Made by a program: the position numbers and the translations under genes. A model generated the notes under the pieces. It made no database searches. It worked only from the letters and a program-made list of their open reading frames with translations, and was not told the DNA's origin. 64,000 nt of DNA, from assembly GCF_030406665.1 (NCBI RefSeq), contig NZ_CP129121.1, forward strand, positions 930,001 through 994,000, written 5' to 3'. Of this stretch, positions 47,070 to 54,698 are shown piece after piece. This DNA is from Halomonas halophila (GTDB lineage Bacteria; Pseudomonadota; Gammaproteobacteria; Pseudomonadales; Halomonadaceae). The stretch's first letter is position 1, and each line of letters starts with the position of its first letter.

Positions 47070-48335
47070 TCACTGCTCGCTCAGGCCCTTGAACGCGGCG
47101 TCCTCGCGCTGGGTCTCATCCATGACGATGTTCTGCTGGGCGTCCGGGGCCATGAAGTAGAGCGTCATGTAGCCGCCGGCACTGCGGTTGTAGATGGGAC
47201 GCTGACGCTGGACGAAGTCGGCGATCCGCGAGTCGTGGTAGCGGGTCTGGTAGATCTCCATCCAGGCGAAGTACTGGTTGTCCTTGAGGAAGCCGGTGTA
47301 CTGCTCGTGGGGCGCCATGTCGCCGAGAGCGGCCGGGTCCTCGAAGATATCCAGGGCGAAGTCGACGGCGTCGTGGATGCGGTGGCCGTCCACTTCCAGG
47401 TCGAAGATGTCGTAGCCCTGGCGCGCGATGACCTGCATGTTGGTGATCAGGTAGAGCAGCGCGTAGTTCTGGTAGTGGGTCGCGCGGCGGCCGCGGGCGA
47501 TCTCCATGGGCAGGGCGCCTTCGTCGGTGATGTCGTGCAGCGCGGAGTAGATGGCGCTGACGCCGAAGCGGAACAGCTCGTTGTCCTCGGTCAGCACGCC
47601 GACCATGCTGGCGTATAGGGCCCGGCGGTAGAAGTGGTTGTTGCAGCAGCTGTTGCCGGGCTGCCCCTGGATGTCGGAATGCTGATGGGCCAGCTCGTTG
47701 AGCCAGGCCTCGATCCGTTCGCGCTCCTCCCGCATGCCCTCGATCTCGGGGCGCACCACCGAGTAGGCCATGGCCGCGGCGAAGATCATCGACTCGGTGG
47801 CGAACCAGGCCTGGGGTTCCATGGAGTCGTAGTAGAAGTTGGTCAGCGCCTCGTCCTGGGACCACTTGTCGAGGAAGCGCACCAGGCATTCGGCGTAGTA
47901 CGCATCGCCGGTGGCGACGTAGCTGCCGGCCAGGTGCGAGACGTTGTCCTCGAACTGGAACAGCGGCTCCGAGGCCAGCTCCCACTCCTTGGGGCTGGGG
48001 TAGTAGCCTGGAATCCGCATGCGGGTGTCGATCGGCTTGTACTGCAGCAGCTGTGAGCAGCTGGTGCCCGTGGACAGCTGATCGATCTCCTGCAGCAGGA
48101 TCGCGTTGTCGGTGCCCTCGAGCAGCGCCATGCGTTTCTCGACGTCGAAGTAGGAGGCGTCGGGGGCCGTCACCTCGTAGTTCGACAGGTCGAGCTCGGC
48201 GCGTTGCTCGAGGGTCATGGCCTGGGCCGTGGACAGCCCGCCCGCGCCCAGCCCGCTCAGGGCCAGGGACAGGCCGGCGAGCAGACGACGGGGCAGGGCG
48301 CCGCGGCGTGGGCCGGTGGAGAGGGACAGGGACAT
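47070..48335 (-). CDS. PL5-family (AlgL-like) polysaccharide lyase
   Basis: 421 residues; GAGGAAT precedes the ATG. A long signal peptide with a late hydrophobic stretch ends near AQA-M at about 40. The alpha/alpha-barrel sequence contains NSCCNNHFYRRAL at about 225-237, carrying the PL5 Asn-His catalytic pair, and a later GRRATHYQNYALL stretch supplying the Arg and Tyr. In alginate systems AlgL clears polymer trapped in the periplasm. Substrate choice here is open: mannuronate or glucuronate polymers are both conceivable. It starts 46 bases before the Sel1 gene. Confidence 0.78.
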   Translation of the reverse strand: MSLSLSTGPRRGALPRRLLAGLSLALSGLGAGGLSTAQAMTLEQRAELDLSNYEVTAPDASYFDVEKRMALLEGTDNAILLQEIDQLSTGTSCSQLLQYKPIDTRMRIPGYYPSPKEWELASEPLFQFEDNVSHLAGSYVATGDAYYAECLVRFLDKWSQDEALTNFYYDSMEPQAWFATESMIFAAAMAYSVVRPEIEGMREERERIEAWLNELAHQHSDIQGQPGNSCCNNHFYRRALYASMVGVLTEDNELFRFGVSAIYSALHDITDEGALPMEIARGRRATHYQNYALLYLITNMQVIARQGYDIFDLEVDGHRIHDAVDFALDIFEDPAALGDMAPHEQYTGFLKDNQYFAWMEIYQTRYHDSRIADFVQRQRPIYNRSAGGYMTLYFMAPDAQQNIVMDETQREDAAFKGLSEQ

Positions 48336-48350
48336 CGGGATTCCTCGGGA

Positions 48351-49235
48351 TCAGGATCGGGGGGCATAGAAGCGGAAGCCGGCGAAGTCGGCGTGCTGGT
48401 CGCGCGGCGTGCGCCAGTCCTTGCCGTGCCCGCCGAAGAAGGTGGAGAACATCAGGCCGTCGATGGTCACCGACTCGCTGGTGCGATAGACGATGCCGCG
48501 CTGTTCGAGGATCGGATGGCCGTCCACCCACACGCGGGCCATGCCGTTGTCCTGGCCGGGATCGTTGAGAATGATCTCCTGCTCCAGGGTCACCCACTGG
48601 CCGGTGGGGAAGGTCCAGCGGCCGCGGCCGACCGACTTGCCGTAGTCCTCGTCCTGGTCGACGGCATATTCGTACAGCTCGCCCTGGCCGTTGGCCCGCC
48701 ACATGTAGCGCATGGAAAAGCCGTTCTCGCCGTCGGCCTCATCGCCGCCGCTGGGCGCCTCGCCGCCGTACAGCCCGGGCAGCTTGCCGCCCTTGACGAA
48801 GTCGAAGCCCGGCTCGAAGCGCACCCGGTACTGCAGGCAGGCGCGCTCGGCGCCGGCCAGGGCATCGGGGGCGGCGTAGAAGCCGGCGCCGCCCTTCTCG
48901 GTGTCGCCGGGTGACGAGGTGCCCTCGGGATAGTGGATGCGCAGGCCGGCCTCATCGAGGCCGGTCTCGCCGGCGGCAAGGCGCTCGGCGTTCTCGGTGC
49001 CCCAGTCGCGCTGGGTGCCGAAGCCTTCACGGATGGCGGCCTGGGCATCCTCGGCCTGCCGGGCGGGGGAGGGCGCGGCGACCTGCGGATAGCGGGTCGA
49101 GCAGGCGGCCACGCTCGGTGCGGTGATCGCGGGCCCCTTGCCCTCGGCCAGGGCCGGGGCGCTCAGGCCGGGCAGCAGGGCCAGCATCAGCAGGGCCAGG
49201 GGGCGTTTTCTCGGGATGACGTGTTCGGCTGACAT
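48351..49235 (-). CDS. PL14-like polysaccharide lyase, secreted
   Basis: 294 residues from the ATG at 49235 (CGGAG upstream); the longer open frame upstream is not coding. A signal peptide (hydrophobic LALLMLALLPGL, cleavage near ALA-E at about 30) is followed by a beta-jelly-roll domain with FVKGGKLPGLYGG at about 155, FSMRYMWRANGQGELYEY, WVTLEQEIILNDPG and RVWVDG. These resemble family 14 polysaccharide lyases, which include glucuronan and alginate lyases. It lies inside the synthesis operon between alg44-like and PL5-like genes, so it probably acts on the polymer made by this operon. Confidence 0.7.
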   Translation of the reverse strand: MSAEHVIPRKRPLALLMLALLPGLSAPALAEGKGPAITAPSVAACSTRYPQVAAPSPARQAEDAQAAIREGFGTQRDWGTENAERLAAGETGLDEAGLRIHYPEGTSSPGDTEKGGAGFYAAPDALAGAERACLQYRVRFEPGFDFVKGGKLPGLYGGEAPSGGDEADGENGFSMRYMWRANGQGELYEYAVDQDEDYGKSVGRGRWTFPTGQWVTLEQEIILNDPGQDNGMARVWVDGHPILEQRGIVYRTSESVTIDGLMFSTFFGGHGKDWRTPRDQHADFAGFRFYAPRS

Positions 49236-49300
49236 ATCGGGCTCCGGTCGGGGGCCGCCGCGAGGGCGGCCGGGATGTCCTCGTGAGAGGCCGCGCGGGC

Positions 49301-50863
49301 TTAGCTCGCCTGGCGTTCGCTGTCGGCGAGCGGTGTCTCGTCGTTGGCACCGGTGACGCTGTCGACCAGGCCGCCGATCAGCTGGCCGACCGAACGGGCG
49401 CCCTGCCAGACCCACTCGGCGGCGCTGCCGACCAGCGGGGTCTCGGTGAAACGCACGTCCACCGGGGTGCCGACGCTGTCGGCCGGCAGCGGCTCCTCGG
49501 GCACCAGCAGCACGCTGGCCACGTTCTGCTGCTGACGCACCCAGCTCGGGAAGCCGGCGCGTGGCTGGCGCTCGATGTCCAGCGCGACGCTGCGTACCCG
49601 GGCACTGATCGGGCCGGCGGTGTTGGGCAGCGAGATGTAGGCCTGCTGGTCCGGGCCGATGCGGTCGATGTCGTCCATGTGCACCAGGGCCTCGACCATG
49701 ATGTCGTTCTCGCCGGTGCGGATGAGCGTCATGATGCGCTCGCTCTCGTTGATGTAGGTGCCGTCGGAGCTGCTCAGCGCCCAGGCCACCAGGCAGTGGC
49801 AGGGGCTGTAGACCTCGTTCTGTGACTGGCGAGCCTCCAGGGCGGTGATCCGTGAGTTCTGGAAGTCGCGTGCGGTCTCGAACTGGTCGATGCGCGCCCG
49901 GGCGATCTCCGGTGACACCGTCTCGAAGCTCACCGATTCGCCGTTGGCCGGCTTGGCGGAGTTGGCCAGGCTGACCTGGCTGGCGCCGCCATCGATGTTG
50001 TTCTGCAGGTTCTCGATCAGCTGGCTGTTGTAGCTCTGGGCGGCCTGGGCGAGGATCAGGTCCGATTCGAGATCGACGTTCTTGACGCTGGTCAGCTTCG
50101 CGTCGCGCTCGACCCGATCGCCGGCCTTGAGGTCATGGGCCTGCAGGATGCCCGGACCCGGCGCGCGGATGTCGATGCGCGGCGCGGTTACCGCGGCGAA
50201 GCTCGGCTCGATCAGCATGAAGTTGCGATAGGCGGTGGCCGCCGCCACCAGGCCCAGCACGCCGATGGCCATGAACAGCGCGACATAGCGGCCCAATGGC
50301 TTGGGCGGACGCTGGGCCGGCTGCGGCTGGCCGGCGCCGCCGCGCTTGCGGGGCGTCTGCGGGTCCTCGCCGGACATCATGCCCTCGAGGTCCATCTCGC
50401 GGCCGCTCAGGCTGGCGCGGATCAGGCGGCGCAGCAGTTCCTGGTGGCCGGGGCTGATGTCGGTGAACTCGAAGCCGGCGGTGTAGCCCTGCTCGCCGGT
50501 CGTGCAGTGCCGGCACTCGGCGGACACGGGCACGGTCATCTCGGCGCCGCCGGCCTGGATCAGCAGTGAGGCCTGGACCCGGGCGCCCTCGCGGATCGGC
50601 CGCTGGCTGCGGATCGCGAAGCCGCCCTGGGACAGGTCGACGCCGTCGAAGACCTGGCCGTCGTCCATCTTGACCTGGAAGGCACGTTTTACACGCAGGT
50701 AGCGCCGTTCGTCGCGGCGCTCGTGGGCGATGCCGGCGCCAGGCGTTTGGTCAACGCCCCGGCCTCGATGGCCTGCCTGGCCGCGGCTGTCGTGGCTGTC
50801 CTGGCGCCGATCGCCCAGGGTGGGCTCGCTTCGATCGTGGTTGTCGGCGTAGTAGTCGGTCAT
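49301..50863 (-). CDS. alg44: Alg44-like PilZ co-polymerase (c-di-GMP receptor)
   Basis: 520 residues, longer than P. aeruginosa Alg44 (389). The N-terminus (1-45) is polar and low-complexity. The PilZ domain (about 48-150) has the RxxxR site (RRYLRVKR) and DLSQGG for c-di-GMP. One membrane segment lies at about 190-211. A periplasmic HlyD-like/membrane-fusion domain with a helical insert follows (IDIRAPGPGILQAHDLKAGDRV, SPCHCLVAW). It should activate the adjacent Alg8-like synthase when c-di-GMP is high. The RxxxR arginines are intact, so allosteric control is probably kept. Confidence 0.85.
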   Translation of the reverse strand: MTDYYADNHDRSEPTLGDRRQDSHDSRGQAGHRGRGVDQTPGAGIAHERRDERRYLRVKRAFQVKMDDGQVFDGVDLSQGGFAIRSQRPIREGARVQASLLIQAGGAEMTVPVSAECRHCTTGEQGYTAGFEFTDISPGHQELLRRLIRASLSGREMDLEGMMSGEDPQTPRKRGGAGQPQPAQRPPKPLGRYVALFMAIGVLGLVAAATAYRNFMLIEPSFAAVTAPRIDIRAPGPGILQAHDLKAGDRVERDAKLTSVKNVDLESDLILAQAAQSYNSQLIENLQNNIDGGASQVSLANSAKPANGESVSFETVSPEIARARIDQFETARDFQNSRITALEARQSQNEVYSPCHCLVAWALSSSDGTYINESERIMTLIRTGENDIMVEALVHMDDIDRIGPDQQAYISLPNTAGPISARVRSVALDIERQPRAGFPSWVRQQQNVASVLLVPEEPLPADSVGTPVDVRFTETPLVGSAAEWVWQGARSVGQLIGGLVDSVTGANDETPLADSERQAS

Positions 50864-50909
50864 GGGGAGTCTCTCTCCAATGGTTGCCTCCCGGCGGCGT
50901 CCTGCGAGG

Positions 50910-52829
50910 TCAGGAGCGGCCGGGTTGCACGCTGATAGTCAGGTCGACGAGGGCCACCTTGCGGTCGTCGAGCTCGAGGGCGCAGCCCTGTGTCGTGTGG
51001 CAGGTCGCGGTCCCGTCCCGGGCGATGACGCGGCCATCGGCATCATGGACATGGCGGGCCAGTGCCGGACTGATCTCGAGCGTGGTGGGCTCGTCGCCGG
51101 GCGCGCCGGTGAGGCGCTCGGTCCGCATGCGCTCGGTGGTGGCCACGATCTCCAGCAGGTTCTCGTCCAGCGTGAGCCGCGACGGCGGCAGCGTGACGTC
51201 ACCGCTCGGAGCACCGTCGGCGAGGGTCATGGCCAGCCAGCGATTGTCCGTGCCGGTCCCCGCCTGGCCCTCGGCGGCGGGGCCATGGAGGATGGCCATG
51301 GCGGTGCGATCCGGCGGCTGCAGCACGCCGGTGGCCAGCACCAGCACGTAGAGCATCACGGCGACGAAGGCGCCGTGCAGCACGTGGCCCATGCGACGCT
51401 GGCGGGTCACCGCGGCCGGGTCGTCCGGCTCGCCGGCGGAGATCCCCTGGCGGGACCATTTCTGGCGATTGAAGCGGAAGCTGACGTAGGTCTTGAGCAG
51501 CGCGCCGAAGACCTGGTTGTAGTAGATCAGCGGAATCCACAGCAGGCTGAAGCGACCGCGCTGCCAGGCCAGGATCAGCGTCGAGATGCTGCGCGTGAAC
51601 AGGATCCACAGCGCGTAGGCGAAGATGAACGAGGGTCGCACGAACAGGGTCACCAGGATCGCCACCGTGGGACCGATCAGGGTCGTCCACATGGAGAGCC
51701 GCTGGTCGACCAGGCTCCACCAGGTGAACATCCCCATCGGGCGCGGCCCCAGGGCGATCGCCCGGCCGCTGGTGCGCAGCATGTTGCCGTACCAGCGTCG
51801 CATCAGGTCGGTGGTCGACTTGAAGAAGCGTCGGCGGTCCGGCAGCTCCTCGAAGCCGGTGACGAAGACGTCGGGCAGATACAGCATCCGCCAGCGGTGC
51901 TTGAGCAGCCAGTACCAGGTCGACTTGTCGTCCCCCGAGAGGAACTTGAAGTTGCCGAAGCGCCAGTGGTCGACCCGGTCGTTCTCCACCAGTTCGATGA
52001 AGCTCGGCTGGGTGGCGAGGTCGAGGCGGAAGGCGCTGTAGCGCCCGGTCAGCACCAGCAGGCGCCGCGACACCGAGCCGGAACTCATCACCAGATGGCG
52101 CTGGGCATAGCGCAGGTCGTACCACTCCTTGGTGGCGTCGCCGCCGGTGACGATGGCGCTGTTGTTGGTGGTCAGCGCGCCCAGATCCTCGTTGGTGCGG
52201 AAGAACGACAGCGAACGCTCGAGGGTCCGGGGCTCGAGCAGGATGTCGCCGTCCATCGAGACCAGCAGGGCGTCCGGGGCCGGGGCGCGGCGCGAGATGG
52301 CACGCAGCACTTCCGCCATGGCCGAGCGCTTGCCGTCCCCCTTCTGGAACATGTAGCGCAGCTCGACGTTGCTCGGCCAGCCGAGGTCCTCCATCACGTG
52401 GGTGATGATGTCGACATCGGTGCGGTCGGCCAGCGAGGCGAAGATGGTGGTCGGGACGCCGTAGTCCCGGACCTCGCGCACCAGCGCCTCATAGACGCGA
52501 TAGCTGACGTCGGCATCGATGCGGAACGAGGTGCACAGCACGTACAGTTCGCTGGGCTTGCCGGCCTCGCCGGCGGCGTCCGCCGCGGCGCGCAGTCGCG
52601 GAAAGATGCGCCGGTTGTACCACACCGAGCGCAGCGCCTGGACGAACCACCAGGAGTAGCGCCAGGCGCCAATGGCCCCGATGGCGAAGAAGAAGCTCTT
52701 CGACGCCGGCGAGAAGACCTCCGACGGCAGCTCGGAAAGCAGCAGCACCAGCAGGGCCAGCATCAGCAGCAGGGCGGTGACCTCCGTCACCTTGCTGGCG
52801 ACGGAGGTGTGGTCGGGGAGCTTCGACAT
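50910..52829 (-). CDS. alg8: Alg8-like polymerising glycosyltransferase with C-terminal extension
   Basis: 639 residues; P. aeruginosa Alg8 has 494. Two N-terminal membrane segments (about 16-60) precede a GT2 domain: DGD at about 191-193, ENDRVDHWRFGN, and the acceptor-site RRWYGNM at about 343. The diagnostic ALGPRPMGMFTWWSLVDQRLSMWTTLIGP stretch begins the C-terminal membrane half. After the last membrane segment (about 505-525) there are 110 extra residues, probably periplasmic, beta-rich, with a close Cys pair (CHTTQGC). The sugar donor cannot be read from sequence alone; the neighbouring dehydrogenase points to UDP-glucuronate. It starts nine bases after the dehydrogenase stop. Confidence 0.85.
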   Translation of the reverse strand: MSKLPDHTSVASKVTEVTALLLMLALLVLLLSELPSEVFSPASKSFFFAIGAIGAWRYSWWFVQALRSVWYNRRIFPRLRAAADAAGEAGKPSELYVLCTSFRIDADVSYRVYEALVREVRDYGVPTTIFASLADRTDVDIITHVMEDLGWPSNVELRYMFQKGDGKRSAMAEVLRAISRRAPAPDALLVSMDGDILLEPRTLERSLSFFRTNEDLGALTTNNSAIVTGGDATKEWYDLRYAQRHLVMSSGSVSRRLLVLTGRYSAFRLDLATQPSFIELVENDRVDHWRFGNFKFLSGDDKSTWYWLLKHRWRMLYLPDVFVTGFEELPDRRRFFKSTTDLMRRWYGNMLRTSGRAIALGPRPMGMFTWWSLVDQRLSMWTTLIGPTVAILVTLFVRPSFIFAYALWILFTRSISTLILAWQRGRFSLLWIPLIYYNQVFGALLKTYVSFRFNRQKWSRQGISAGEPDDPAAVTRQRRMGHVLHGAFVAVMLYVLVLATGVLQPPDRTAMAILHGPAAEGQAGTGTDNRWLAMTLADGAPSGDVTLPPSRLTLDENLLEIVATTERMRTERLTGAPGDEPTTLEISPALARHVHDADGRVIARDGTATCHTTQGCALELDDRKVALVDLTISVQPGRS

Positions 52830-52838
52830 GGCGAGGCC

Positions 52839-54185
52839 TCAGGCGACGACGGGACGGACGGAAGCGCCTCGACCGATGGCGTAGTAGGTGAGCCCGGCGT
52901 CCCTGGCGCTCTCGGGCGAGAAGAGGTTGCGGCCGTCGACCACTACCGGCTCGACCAGGCGCTCGCGGAGCTTGACGAAGTCGACGGTGCGGAAGGCCTT
53001 CCACTCGGTGCAGATGACCAGCGCATGGGCGTCCTCGAGGGTCTCGTCGCGATGCTCGGTGAGGTCCAGGTCTTCGCGGTTGCCGTAGATCCGCAGGCAC
53101 TCCTCGGCGGCCTCGGGATCATGGGCCTGGACCCGGGCCCCGGCCTGCCACAGGGCCTCCATCAGCGCACGGCTTGGCGCCTCGCGCATGTCGTCGGTGT
53201 TGGGCTTGAAGGCCAGGCCCCACAGCGCGATGGTCTTGCCGGCCAGGTCGCCGTCGAAGGCGTCGCTGACCATCTCGAACAGGCGGCTCTTCTGGCGCGC
53301 GTTGACCTGCTCGACGGCGTTGATCAGGTGGGCCGGGTGACCGGCGGCCTCGGCGGTGTGGGCCAGCGCCTTGACGTCCTTGGGGAAGCAGGAGCCACCG
53401 TAGCCGCAGCCCGGATAGATGAAGTGGTAGCCGATGCGCGGATCGCTGCCGATGCCGTGGCGCACTTCCTCGATGTCGGCGCCCAGGCGCTCGGCCAGGT
53501 TGGCCATCTCGTTGATGAAGCTGATCTTGGTGGCCAGCATGGCGTTGGCGGCGTACTTGGTCAGCTCGGCGCTGCGCACGCCCATGAACATCAGCTTGTC
53601 GCGCTGGCGGTTGTAGGGGCCGTAGCACTCACGCATGGTCTGGCGCACGCGCTCGGACTCGGTGCCGATCACGATGCGCGAGCCGCGCGAGAAGTCCTCG
53701 ATGGCGGCGCCTTCCTTGAGGAATTCGGGGTTGGAGCAGACGTCGAACTCGATGGCCGCGCCGCGCGCCTCGAGGGTGGCGGCGACGGTGCGCTCCACCT
53801 TGCTGGCGGTGCCGACCGGTACCGTCGACTTGTCGACGATGATGCGGTACTCGGTCATGTGCGTGGCGATGGTCTCGGCGACCTTCAGCACGTGGCGCAG
53901 GTCGGCACTGCCGTCCTCGTCGGAGGGCGTGCCGACGGCGATGAACTGGAGCAGGCCGAACTCGACCGCGGCCTTGGCATCGTTGGTGAAGTGCAGGCGG
54001 CCGGCGTCCAGGTTCTGGTGGATCAGCGTCTCGAGGCCGGGCTCGTAGATCGGCACTTCGCCCTGGCTGAGGCGGGCGACCTTGTCGGCGTCCACATCGA
54101 CGCACATCACTTCGTGGCCGACGTCGGCGAGGCAGGCGCCGGTGACGAGTCCTACGTATCCGGAACCGAAGATGGTGATCTTCAT
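52839..54185 (-). CDS. ugd: UDP-glucose 6-dehydrogenase (Ugd type), first gene of the polysaccharide operon
   Basis: 448 residues from the ATG at 54185, giving the standard start MKITIFGSGYVGLVTGACLAD, with AGGAG upstream; ATG 54206 has no ribosome-binding site. NAD-binding GxGYVG is at 7-12. Other features are STVPVGTASKV, NPEFLKEGAAIEDF, KYAANAMLATKISFINE and catalytic GGSCFPKD with Cys at about 266. These motifs fit bacterial UDP-glucose dehydrogenases better than GDP-mannose dehydrogenase AlgD, which has GFAFGGSCLPKD and a different start. It oxidises UDP-glucose to UDP-glucuronate in the cytoplasm. A GDP-mannose activity cannot be fully excluded. Confidence 0.83.
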   Translation of the reverse strand: MKITIFGSGYVGLVTGACLADVGHEVMCVDVDADKVARLSQGEVPIYEPGLETLIHQNLDAGRLHFTNDAKAAVEFGLLQFIAVGTPSDEDGSADLRHVLKVAETIATHMTEYRIIVDKSTVPVGTASKVERTVAATLEARGAAIEFDVCSNPEFLKEGAAIEDFSRGSRIVIGTESERVRQTMRECYGPYNRQRDKLMFMGVRSAELTKYAANAMLATKISFINEMANLAERLGADIEEVRHGIGSDPRIGYHFIYPGCGYGGSCFPKDVKALAHTAEAAGHPAHLINAVEQVNARQKSRLFEMVSDAFDGDLAGKTIALWGLAFKPNTDDMREAPSRALMEALWQAGARVQAHDPEAAEECLRIYGNREDLDLTEHRDETLEDAHALVICTEWKAFRTVDFVKLRERLVEPVVVDGRNLFSPESARDAGLTYYAIGRGASVRPVVA

Positions 54186-54299
54186 GGGCGTCTTGCTCCT
54201 GGTCATGGTCGGAAACGAACGTCATGTCCCTGGCCCCCGTCGGGGAGCGAGAGTCACGGACGATCATGGATCTGCCAGGGAGAGGGGCAAGCATCGGGC

Positions 54300-54336
54300 C
54301 GTAATAATAAAAAGCTATATATATCAATATATTACG
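54300..54336 (-). promoter_or_regulatory. AT-rich inverted-repeat control region for the polysaccharide operon
   Basis: CGTAATA (54300-54306) and TATTACG (54330-54336) are inverted arms around an almost pure A/T core, a sharp contrast with the high-GC flanks. On the minus strand TTGATA with TATTAC 15 bases on could be a weak promoter, about 115 bases upstream of ugd. It may be a regulator or nucleoid-protein site. No AlgU-type consensus was found. Confidence 0.4.
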
Positions 54337-54653
54337 TGATGCGTGGCCGTGGTGTGGCCGTGTGGCGACTCGCCTGTGGCGTGTGGAGAGAGGAAAAGCG
54401 TCGCGATCAGCCAACAACATGCCGTGTCGGTCGGCGAGGGAGGTGGGATTCGAGGCGCCGTCGGCGTCGGCTGTCGCGCTCTGACATCACCGGCGGGAAC
54501 TGTCGCAAAGGCCCGCACCGCATGGCCTGTGCGTGATCGGGTGACGGGGGAACGACATTACATTAGGTAAGGAATATGTACGGGTGTTGCATCGTATCGA
54601 CACCCGGCCCGGATCGGCGCCATGGCGTGACGCCCGGGAACGACGCCCCAACG

Positions 54654-54677
54654 AAAAAGGCGGCCCGAAGGCCGCCT
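54654..54677 (-). terminator. Terminator of the BCCT transporter gene
   Basis: AGGCGGCC, loop CGAA, GGCCGCCT (54658-54677), followed on the minus strand by a T5 run. It lies 21 bases after the stop codon. Confidence 0.85.
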
Positions 54678-54698
54678 CTTGGTGCGTCAGGGAAGCGC

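Larger units (their letters stand above)
54186..54698. other. 513-base intergenic region upstream of the polysaccharide operon
   Basis: No convincing gene. It contains the AT-rich candidate control region at 54300-54336 and, at the far end, the terminator of the BCCT gene. A second AT-rich patch (54550-54580, with TTACATTAGGTAAGG) has no assigned role. Confidence 0.6.

Noticed and set aside
52839..54185. Calling the dehydrogenase algD (GDP-mannose dehydrogenase)
   Set aside because: Start, NPEFLKEG and GYGGSCFPKD motifs match the UDP-glucose dehydrogenase type; the position beside alg8 alone is not enough.
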